Positions 49,629 to 56,768 of a DNA stretch of 64,000 nucleotides are shown here, piece after piece (positions within the stretch are counted from its first letter, which is position 1; every line of letters begins with the position of its first letter). Origin of the DNA: Ignisphaera sp. (lineage in GTDB: Archaea; Thermoproteota; Thermoprotei_A; Sulfolobales; Ignisphaeraceae); NCBI GenBank assembly GCA_038831005.1, contig JAWBKZ010000004.1:223460-287459 (forward strand), given 5' to 3'. A program made the translations under genes and the position numbers. The notes under the pieces were generated by a model. The model made no database searches. It worked only from the letters and a program-made list of their open reading frames with translations, and was not told the DNA's origin.

Positions 49629-50345
49629 GTGTTTGTATCAAGGTGTATCTTAGTGATATATCAAGACCCAACATCGTTGATATGGTTTATAATAATGGGA
49701 GCAATAATAGATTCTATTGATCCGTGTATATATGTTCTGTACGTTTCTCTATTAACAGTTTCTGCTACAGATATTCGTCATGTAATGAAAATATCATCAT
49801 CATTCATATTGTCGGTATACATTGGGTATCTAGTATTTAATGCTATACTAAGGTTTGTTTTAAATATTGTATCGCCTTCGCGATCAATTTTATCGTTTGT
49901 TCTAATTCTATACGCATTAGCTTTAATCCTATATACTTTATTACTCGAGAGAAATAATGTAGAAGATATCTGTAGAGAAGATAGGCCTCTGTGTAGATTC
50001 ATAAATAGATTTGATCTGAGATTAAGGACTTTGAATATTTTCAGTGTAGCTGTTATAGGATTTTTGGCCTCCTTTACTATATTGCCTTGTAGTGCTGGAA
50101 TGGTTTTAGCATTCAACATAGTTACAAGAGATTTAGGGTTTAGTGCATGGATACCATTAGCAGCACTTTATACAACAGTATTTGTTTCACCATTACTACT
50201 GATATCGTTGGCAGTAATAGGTTTAACCAAGATTAAGAATGTATATGAATTAATTCTAAGACACCAGAAACTAGTCAAAATCTTAGGAGGAATCCTAATG
50301 ATTTTGGTGGCGATACTGATTATATTGGGTTTGCCGATACTTTGA
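49629..50345 (+). CDS. CcdA/DsbD-like thiol-disulfide membrane protein
   Basis: A 238-residue protein with about six membrane helices. Two cysteines sit in the places expected for CcdA: IDSIDPCIY in the first helix and FTILPCSAGM in the fourth (family pattern PC and C-x-GP). Such proteins carry reducing equivalents from cytoplasmic thioredoxin to targets outside, for cytochrome maturation or disulfide repair. Two further cysteines are in a cytosolic loop (DICREDRPLCRF). The first 20 residues from GTG 49629 precede MGAIID, which may be the true start. It is a single gene. Confidence 0.78.
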   Translation: MFVSRCILVIYQDPTSLIWFIIMGAIIDSIDPCIYVLYVSLLTVSATDIRHVMKISSSFILSVYIGYLVFNAILRFVLNIVSPSRSILSFVLILYALALILYTLLLERNNVEDICREDRPLCRFINRFDLRLRTLNIFSVAVIGFLASFTILPCSAGMVLAFNIVTRDLGFSAWIPLAALYTTVFVSPLLLISLAVIGLTKIKNVYELILRHQKLVKILGGILMILVAILIILGLPIL

Positions 50346-50475
50346 TTTATACCATAGCTAATTCCAATAAGCTTTCGGATAGCATTGATATTTATCAGCT
50401 GTATAGAGTATAGATAAAGCTATAAGTTGCTAAACTTTGTTCAATATATATGTTACATTAGAGTGGTGAAGCGTT

Positions 50476-51132
50476 TTGAGTCTAGGTGTTAGTGCTTGGT
50501 GGAAAGAGGTATGGAGTTGGGATAGGGTTAAACAGGCTATAAGTACTCTTCCTGGAAGACTAGGGTTTGAGAAAGACAGAGAGTTAAGGTTTTTCAGGCT
50601 CAGAGTTGATGTAGAGAGTGGTGAAGTCTATGACGAGATTCTAGCCAGATTCTTAAGTGAAAGAGAGAGATATGGTCTCTACTTCATCCTCTATAGATAT
50701 TCTCAAACGGATAAAGAAATCGAAGAGATAGGAGAATATGTAACGTTATCACAAATATGTCCAGCTCTCCATTGCCCTATGGTTAAACAAAACATGAATG
50801 CATTTGAGAAAGTTTTCGGATACAAACAAGGTTTGCTCTATAAAGCGGCAGAAGCCTTTGGTTACGAGAAAATCGATATAGGAGACGAAGCAGTAAAAAT
50901 CTACATACTGCCTAAGGTTCCTATAGTGATAAGTGTATGGTTAGGTGAAGAAGAAATACCACCCTCTGTCTCGATACTCTATGATAAATCAGTAACACAT
51001 TATCTAGATTGTGAAGCATCATCAATTATGGCTGGAGTAACGCTTACAAGACTAATAATCTCTTCAGTGAAGAACCTTAACGTATATGTACAAGGTGTAG
51101 AGTATAGCTATAGATATCAATGTTCTGAATAG
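50476..51132 (+). CDS. DUF3786-like protein
   Basis: A 218-residue soluble protein from a TTG at 50476. The last 80 residues, YILPKVPIVISVWLGEEEIPPSVSILYDKS followed by HYLDCEASSIMAGVTLTRLI, have the layout of DUF3786 (LP-x-VP...W-x-DEE-PPS...LFD...YL). Members of this family are found in anaerobic archaea and bacteria, often near iron-sulfur or corrinoid genes, and have no known activity. A cluster of two cysteines, ICPALHCP, lies in the middle. There is no genetic context here to narrow the role. Confidence 0.68.
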   Translation: MSLGVSAWWKEVWSWDRVKQAISTLPGRLGFEKDRELRFFRLRVDVESGEVYDEILARFLSERERYGLYFILYRYSQTDKEIEEIGEYVTLSQICPALHCPMVKQNMNAFEKVFGYKQGLLYKAAEAFGYEKIDIGDEAVKIYILPKVPIVISVWLGEEEIPPSVSILYDKSVTHYLDCEASSIMAGVTLTRLIISSVKNLNVYVQGVEYSYRYQCSE

Positions 51133-51620
51133 ATTATAAATAATCATGGAATAGACCAAAAATACCTCAAGTAAAGTCTTTGTAACTTTATCCCAGTTCT
51201 TAGCTTTAATTCTGAAGAACAAATAAAGCAGTTGAAATATACAGCCTCAGCACCTAATACCTCAGAAACAGCTACATCCTTCACTGCCTTCATCTACAGG
51301 ATATGTAGAGATGAAGTATATAAACCATAAGAGAATAGCTTCAATAGAGTATAGAGTTATTATGGTACTGATAAAGTAGAGGAACAGTAGGAAAATGTGG
51401 AAATAGTATGATATAGGTATGTAGGGAGAACTATAGAGATCTGCGACATAGATTCACTATGGAATGATATTTAGACACAATCTTAGTAATAGAATTATTG
51501 TTTCTGGAAGAGGGTATGAACCTAAATACAAAATCTCTTCTCATAGTACAGTTAAACAGCATGAAATACTATTGAGGAAATATCATCCAATTAAGGTTCT
51601 GAATATTTTCGTAAAATCTT
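51133..51620 (-). other. Gap with a possible decayed membrane-protein gene
   Basis: No intact gene. On the minus strand about 51255-51454 there is a 66-codon open stretch without any ATG, GTG or TTG that reads as two hydrophobic helices (IFLLFLYFISTIITLY and AILLWFIYFIS). A second frame from ATG 51293 (49 codons, to 51144) follows on in a different phase. Together they might be the rest of a decayed small membrane protein. A frame covering 51464-51709 is in part the complement of tRNA-Pro and is not a gene. Confidence 0.3.
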
Positions 51621-51697
51621 TGGTGGGGCCGCGGGGATTTGAACCCCGGACCACGGGGGCCCAAGCCCCGCATTCTACCAAGCTAAACTACGGCCCC
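51621..51697 (-). tRNA. tRNA-Pro(UGG)
   Basis: Minus-strand cloverleaf: acceptor GGGGCCG/CGGCCCC, D-arm GTTT/GAAT, anticodon stem CGGGG/CCCCG with loop CTTGGGC (anticodon TGG), T-arm CGGGG-TTCAAAT-CCCCG, discriminator A and encoded CCA. No intron. Confidence 0.96.
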
Positions 51698-51732
51698 AGT
51701 TTAATCTGAGAAAGCATTATTTTGTGTATTTT

Positions 51733-52197
51733 TTAAGTTATTGTGGTGGCAGTCGATGAGATTGTTTCAATTGGTTGTTGTTCTATGAATGTACTGTAAG
51801 TTTGAGGAAAATCTATGGTGTTTATTAATGATGTATATAGTGCGGATATTGTTATCTCTATTATATCTTGCTCGTTTCTATCAATATCTATTTCTCTACC
51901 AAGGAGTATCTTTAGTATTGATTTTGATGATTGAATTACGTCTCTTCCTTTGATAATGTTTTTCATGTATGTCAATATCTGGTCTATTTCCTGTTCTCTT
52001 AAGTTCGTGATAGGTTTTACGTATTCTCTTAGCGCCGAAACAGTTGAAAACCTAATCTTTATGCCAATAACATCAGCTATATTGTGAAGTGTATAGAGAG
52101 ACTCAGGAATACAGTCTATGTATTCCTTGATTGAGGAAAAATTATCTTCGCATAGAGAGTACACACATATGGCTAGATCTTCTAAAGTGACAAACAT
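51733..52197 (-). CDS. Unknown helical protein
   Basis: A 154-residue protein that I do not recognise. It is predicted mostly alpha-helical, with three cysteines in the first 30 residues that are not spaced as a zinc site, and a polar Thr/Ser-rich tail (QQPIETISSTATTIT). It has no signal peptide or membrane segment. It lies between tRNA-Pro and tRNA-Met on the same strand. The ATG at 52197 is the first available start. Confidence 0.6.
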   Translation of the reverse strand: MFVTLEDLAICVYSLCEDNFSSIKEYIDCIPESLYTLHNIADVIGIKIRFSTVSALREYVKPITNLREQEIDQILTYMKNIIKGRDVIQSSKSILKILLGREIDIDRNEQDIIEITISALYTSLINTIDFPQTYSTFIEQQPIETISSTATTIT

Positions 52198-52272
52198 CCC
52201 TATCTACCACGTTAATCACTATGTTATTGATAAATATATGAGTTAGAAGCCTAAAAAAGACATAGAAATTAG

Positions 52273-52363
<91 letters not shown>

Positions 52364-52513
52364 TAACGCTAATAATTATTGCTATAGGTAAGTTTATAAG
52401 CTTCATCTATTTTTTGCAAACTTTGGTCCATACCTTTATTTAAGATACTAAATAAAATGCTGATTAAGGACCCCTAGCACTATTCTGAAGTACATGGTAT
52501 ATCTGTTCTAGAA

Positions 52514-52565
52514 TCAGCCCTTCTAAGCATCATCATGTCTCAGCTATGGCCGCCACATTCATCAC
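52514..52565 (-). ncRNA. C/D box guide sRNA (sR-c)
   Basis: On the minus strand: C GTGATGA (52565-52559), 15-nt guide, D' CTGA (52543-52540), 3-nt spacer, C' ATGATGA (52536-52530), 12-nt guide, D CTGA (52517-52514). All boxes match the consensus. A TATA-like ACTTAAAAATA on this strand lies about 30 nt upstream (about 52596-52606), so it probably has its own promoter. The guides pair with CCCUUCUAAGCA (D) and CUAUGGCCGCCACAU (D'). Targets are not identified. Confidence 0.88.
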
Positions 52566-52652
52566 ATCTTTGGTTTATTTTCGGTATGCCTAACCTATTT
52601 TTAAGTTACTAAGAGATATAATCTTATTTGGTGAACATTTACGAGTGAATGC

Positions 52653-53051
52653 ATAACCAAGTTTATACAGATAGTACAAGACGCTAGAGCGCCGTTTACG
52701 ATAGAGGTTGTCAGATCTATTGCGAAACTGTGTGGTGAAGATCCCTACAAGCTTTGGCACTATATAGCTTCAAGATCAGGATCTTCTATTTCAGTGCCTG
52801 TAGCTTCTTCGATAGCTAAAACAGAGAGTCCAAACATACCTGACACTAAGTCTATATCTACAACACTATGCTGGAGATGTTTTGCATGTGGTAAAGAATT
52901 CAACGATGTTAAACATCTTGTAAACCATATAACTTTCTTTGTTAGACAGAAAGACAAGAATCATTTAGAGTTGTACAGAAAGATTAAAGAACATTCAGAT
53001 AAAAGTAGTAAATCGTTTACGCAGGTAGCTGAAGAAATGTTAAAGTGCTAA
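52653..53051 (+). CDS. Zinc-finger protein with no ordinary start codon
   Basis: The frame is open from 52635 (after a TGA at 52632) to 53051. The only standard start, a GTG at 52794, would give 85 residues and cut off about 47 well-formed residues upstream, including APFTIEVVRSIAKLCGEDPYKLWHYIASRSG, which looks like a helical domain. No ATG, GTG or TTG exists in that upstream part. I use ATA at 52653 as a provisional start (132 residues). The C-terminal half holds a C2H2-like finger, CFACGKEFNDVKHLVNHI, and a charged helix. It is convergent with thiI, overlapping by 4 bp. The function is unknown. Confidence 0.7.
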   Translation: MTKFIQIVQDARAPFTIEVVRSIAKLCGEDPYKLWHYIASRSGSSISVPVASSIAKTESPNIPDTKSISTTLCWRCFACGKEFNDVKHLVNHITFFVRQKDKNHLELYRKIKEHSDKSSKSFTQVAEEMLKC

Positions 53052-54292
53052 ACACTACATCTATAGATATCGCTAAGACCCAAGGAATCGAGTTTCATCT
53101 GGATATCTCTGATATCTATAGATCTAAGATCAATAGTTGTCGCTTCGTCAATAACCTTATCGATATCGAATTCAGAGATACCAACTCTAGCTTCATACTC
53201 TTTAACTTTGTCTAGATTAGCTCGAGGAGTAATCCTTCTAGCACCTAATGTGCAATATTCTTCAATCTTTATGGAGTACTCGTAGGTTCCTATTCTTCTA
53301 GCAATAAATGTTATCTCATCTTTATCCATACCTATTAAAGGTCTTAGAATAGGTATTCTAATAGCTTCCTCTATAACATATATGTTGTTTAGTGTTTGTG
53401 AAGCTACTTGGCCAAGACTTTCACCAGTAACTAGCGCTAAAGCGTTTACATGTTTTGCTAATCTCTCTGCTATTCTGTTCATAGTTCGTCTAAGAATCAC
53501 TACGATATACTCTTCGGGCACACTGAGAGCTATAGTGGCTATAAATGGACGTATATCGATGATATGCATTTTCGGTCTATACCCATACATCCATCCATCC
53601 GCTAAAACCTTAGCAACCATACTCACGCTCCATACATGTCTCTCTCCGCCTATATTGAATAGAACTAGATCTACTTCACAACCACGTTTAAGAGCATACC
53701 ATGTAGCTACAGGAGAATCTATACCTCCTGAGAAAAGAGAGAGCACTTTACCTTCAACACCTATAGGTAAACCTCCTGGTCCATGGATTACTTTATCATA
53801 CAGATAGGCACTATTTCCCCTTATCTCTACGTATGCTGTGTATTCTGGGTTCTCGAGATTAACCTTAGCTCCACCAGCTTGAAGAAGCATATATCCCAGG
53901 GATTTCTCAACGTCTTTGCTTGTGAAATTATGTTGACCTACTCTTCTAGCTCTAACAGCAAATACTTTACCCTGTATTCTATTCCTAAAGAAATTCAATG
54001 CTTTATCAACAAGCTCATTAAATGAATTAAAAGATACTTTAAATACAGGAGAAGAACTTACAACACCCATCACATATGCCAAAATCTTTGACGCAGCTAG
54101 AGACTCTTCTTCATCATTAAAACAACATAACCACAATCTGCCTCGAGATACATGGACAGAAGCCATGATGTTATTTGTTGCAAGCGCATCTTCTATATTC
54201 TTAGACAATCGTTTCTCCATTCTTTTTCTACTTAATGCACCTTTTAGAGATACTTCACCAATCCTGATGAGTACAAGCCATCTCTCTTTCAT
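53048..54292 (-). CDS. thiI: tRNA 4-thiouridine synthase ThiI
   Basis: A 414-residue enzyme that adenylates U8 of tRNA and places sulfur there. An N-terminal ferredoxin-like plus THUMP region (1-165) binds tRNA. The PP-loop ATP site LSLFSGGIDSPVATW lies near residue 185. The C-terminal end stops where bacterial ThiI would carry a rhodanese domain, so the sulfur donor must be a separate protein or sulfide, as in most archaea. A conserved Cys (EEYCTLGARRITPRA) is present and is typical of the group. It is convergent with the zinc-finger gene. Confidence 0.95.
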   Translation of the reverse strand: MKERWLVLIRIGEVSLKGALSRKRMEKRLSKNIEDALATNNIMASVHVSRGRLWLCCFNDEEESLAASKILAYVMGVVSSSPVFKVSFNSFNELVDKALNFFRNRIQGKVFAVRARRVGQHNFTSKDVEKSLGYMLLQAGGAKVNLENPEYTAYVEIRGNSAYLYDKVIHGPGGLPIGVEGKVLSLFSGGIDSPVATWYALKRGCEVDLVLFNIGGERHVWSVSMVAKVLADGWMYGYRPKMHIIDIRPFIATIALSVPEEYIVVILRRTMNRIAERLAKHVNALALVTGESLGQVASQTLNNIYVIEEAIRIPILRPLIGMDKDEITFIARRIGTYEYSIKIEEYCTLGARRITPRANLDKVKEYEARVGISEFDIDKVIDEATTIDLRSIDIRDIQMKLDSLGLSDIYRCSV

Positions 54293-54416
54293 AAAGATTA
54301 TTCACCAGTGTAATCTGTGATTAGATTTTACTCAAACTGAATAAGTTTTTTATATTACGTGTATCACTATACCACTCTGTGTAAAGGGTTCGGTAGCTGT
54401 TGTAGGGGTCTGTATA

Positions 54417-55820
54417 GTGACTTACCAATGTACTTATAATAGTTATAGAGAATCAATATTTCCTTCACAAAAGATATACAGAGTAGCTGGTGTGTTAATA
54501 CCAATTCTCGTTCTTTCAGCCCTATTTATTGGATGGAACTATTATGATGTTATGTGGTGGATAAAGTGGTATAAAATAGTTGAAGAGCATCATCTAACAG
54601 GTCTCCTAAACCTGTATAGGCTATGCAGATTACCTGATTGCAAGGTTCCTTATCCACCACTAGCCTTTCTGATATTTGTGTCAATATACGCTATAGCATT
54701 GTTGTTACCGGCACTCTTTAGACCATTGATATTGAAGTTGTTTTTAGTACTTATACCTGGATTAGTGATCTATAAGATCATGACTAAGTTGAAGGGCAAG
54801 GACATCGGGTTAATATGGCTTATATCTATACCTTTTCTACAGATTCTATTTGCTTTACAGTTTGATGTTATAGTTGCATGCATGATTTTTGTATCAGTCT
54901 ACATGTTTCTAAAGGATAGAATAGATATATCTGCAGTAGCATTAGGGTTAGCCACATTAGTTAAACATATTGCTGTTATATTACTGCCATTCTATCTCTT
55001 GGTTCTAAAGCTTAGAGGAGGTGCTAAGAATGTATATAGGTTTCTCTTCATTTACCTAGCCCTTACAGGAGGCATAATCTTACCGTTCTTTATCTCAACT
55101 CCTAGAGAGTTTATAGACCATGTTCTTCTATTCCATTCATCAAGAGCACCACAAGATCTAACGTTTTGGGCAATACCATCAATAATATTAGGAAATAACA
55201 TATCTTCTGTACAACATTATATAGATAATCTATGGCTTTTCTTCTTCTCTATATGCTATATACTCTTATTCACGCTATTCTATTCACAGATAAAGAAGCA
55301 TGGTATAGAGACCTCCTGTAAGCTTCTACCCATCTATATATCGATACTACTTCTACTCTATATAACCATGAATAAAATAGGTAATCTAAACTACATGGTG
55401 TGGTTTGTACCTACAGCACTACTAGCTCTCAAAAGAGAACACATAACTACTCTATACAGGTTGACAGCAACGATAGGTCTCGTAGGTGCATTAACTTATG
55501 CTTTTATGCTTTACATACCACCAGCAGCAGTAAATGCACCTATGTTTATAGTGGAGGATCTAGCTTACTGGAATGCACGTGCCCTAATAGCTCAATCAAT
55601 AAACTACTACATATTCTATATAGCTTCAGTACTTCAAAGCGTTCTAGCCTATATGGCTAGCTTTATTTATACACCAACAGATTTCGTTTCAGAAGTACCT
55701 ATCTTTAGGGTATTATACATACATAGATCAGCCATAGTGGTAGCATCATTAATGTCAACACAAATACTTTTAACCATATTATTAGTCACGCTCATAAATT
55801 GGATAAAAGAATACTTATAG
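54417..55820 (+). CDS. Membrane glycosyltransferase (GT-C-like)
   Basis: A 467-residue protein from GTG 54417 with about ten to twelve membrane helices. The first outer loop contains WNYYDVMWWIKWYKIVEEHHLTGL and then CKVPYPPLAFLIF, resembling the polyprenyl-phosphate-sugar-dependent transferases of families GT39/GT87, which have an acidic residue in this loop and a YPP motif. The remaining part has the pattern of repeated hydrophobic helices with FDVIVACMIFVS. Such enzymes move a sugar from a lipid carrier to a glycan or lipid outside the cell. Substrate is unknown. It stands alone. Confidence 0.78.
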   Translation: MTYQCTYNSYRESIFPSQKIYRVAGVLIPILVLSALFIGWNYYDVMWWIKWYKIVEEHHLTGLLNLYRLCRLPDCKVPYPPLAFLIFVSIYAIALLLPALFRPLILKLFLVLIPGLVIYKIMTKLKGKDIGLIWLISIPFLQILFALQFDVIVACMIFVSVYMFLKDRIDISAVALGLATLVKHIAVILLPFYLLVLKLRGGAKNVYRFLFIYLALTGGIILPFFISTPREFIDHVLLFHSSRAPQDLTFWAIPSIILGNNISSVQHYIDNLWLFFFSICYILLFTLFYSQIKKHGIETSCKLLPIYISILLLLYITMNKIGNLNYMVWFVPTALLALKREHITTLYRLTATIGLVGALTYAFMLYIPPAAVNAPMFIVEDLAYWNARALIAQSINYYIFYIASVLQSVLAYMASFIYTPTDFVSEVPIFRVLYIHRSAIVVASLMSTQILLTILLVTLINWIKEYL

Positions 55821-55935
55821 GTTCTACCCATATAGGGCATCAAAGATCACTACACACTAAGGGTATATATCATCAAAAGATTTAATAACCTTCTAGAGCA
55901 ATATTATTTCAGTAGAGAATAAAAAGGGAAAACAG

Positions 55936-56271
55936 ATGTACTTCTGTCCAAAGTGTGGATCAACAATGATTGTTAGAAAAAACTCTTTCTTTTGTCCTAA
56001 GTGTAGATATACTGCTGAACTGAATTCCACAGAGATACAATACCTAAAAAGATCTACATTACTAAGTAAAGTTCATGAGAAGAAGGTGGATGTCGATAAC
56101 ATAGGCATACCTCTTTCTGCTATACATGACGATAAAATTGTGTGTCCTCGTTGCCATAACAGAGGAGTATACTATTGGAGAAGACATAGAGCATCAGCAG
56201 AAAGTTCAGACACAATAGAGAAGGTATACAAGTGTGGTCGATGCAACTATAGCTGGACTGAATTCGAATGA
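55936..56271 (+). CDS. Transcription factor S-like protein with altered tip
   Basis: A 111-residue TFS/TFIIS-C family protein. The N-terminal zinc ribbon has CPKC and CPKC (residues 4-21) and the C-terminal ribbon CPRCHNRG and CGRCNYSWTEFE. Canonical TFS reaches into the polymerase pore with a hairpin whose tip holds Asp-Glu (R-x-x-DE) and stimulates RNA cleavage. Here the tip reads RASAESSDTIEK, so the Asp-Glu pair is missing. Sulfolobus TFS4 is a known paralogue that lost the acidic pair and inhibits polymerase, so this one may also be regulatory instead of a cleavage factor. A canonical TFS should exist elsewhere in the genome. Confidence 0.85.
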   Translation: MYFCPKCGSTMIVRKNSFFCPKCRYTAELNSTEIQYLKRSTLLSKVHEKKVDVDNIGIPLSAIHDDKIVCPRCHNRGVYYWRRHRASAESSDTIEKVYKCGRCNYSWTEFE

Positions 56272-56768
56272 AACGACTATTGGAATCAACATGTATCTCT
56301 TGTTATGATGTATCATGATTCCTATATAGTGCTGTTAATCCAAGTTGATATAGGCTGAAGACCACTAAGTGGTTATGGTATCCATCTTTACAGCCATTAA
56401 ATTAGATCATTTACTACCCAATCAATCTATATTCAGTAGTTATGCTGATGTTAAATAGCTAATAAGAGTAGACGTTATGTTAATACGTATCTATTGAAGT
56501 AAAAGCTTATACAATTTCGATCTAGTATATTTGTATCTGAGTGAAGTGGGAGTCCTGTAGAATCTTCTAGAAATGAATATAGATCATTATTGTGTAGATA
56601 GTTTTAGAAATAAATGACTAAGTTATCGATAGAGATTAGAAGTGTGTTCAATCAACTTTATGTACATCTGTTAAAGTATTTAGGGGTAGTGATGGTAGGT
56701 ATACACTAAAGTATTGGTGTGTATACAGAATATGTTGCGAGATTAAGAGGTAGATAGAGGTAGTATTC
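56272..56768 (+). other. Noncoding stretch before the large membrane protein
   Basis: 497 bp with many stops in all frames and no tRNA, complete C/D RNA or clear repeat. A C-like box near 56310 has no matching D' and C' boxes. Confidence 0.5.

Noticed and set aside
51464..51709. Plus-strand 81-codon frame across tRNA-Pro
   Set aside because: A third of it is the complement of the tRNA, and the text VGPRGFEPRT is the usual false translation of tRNA T-arms.
56305..56370. C-like box ATGATGT with later CTGT and CTGA
   Set aside because: No C' box and wrong spacing, so it does not form a guide RNA.
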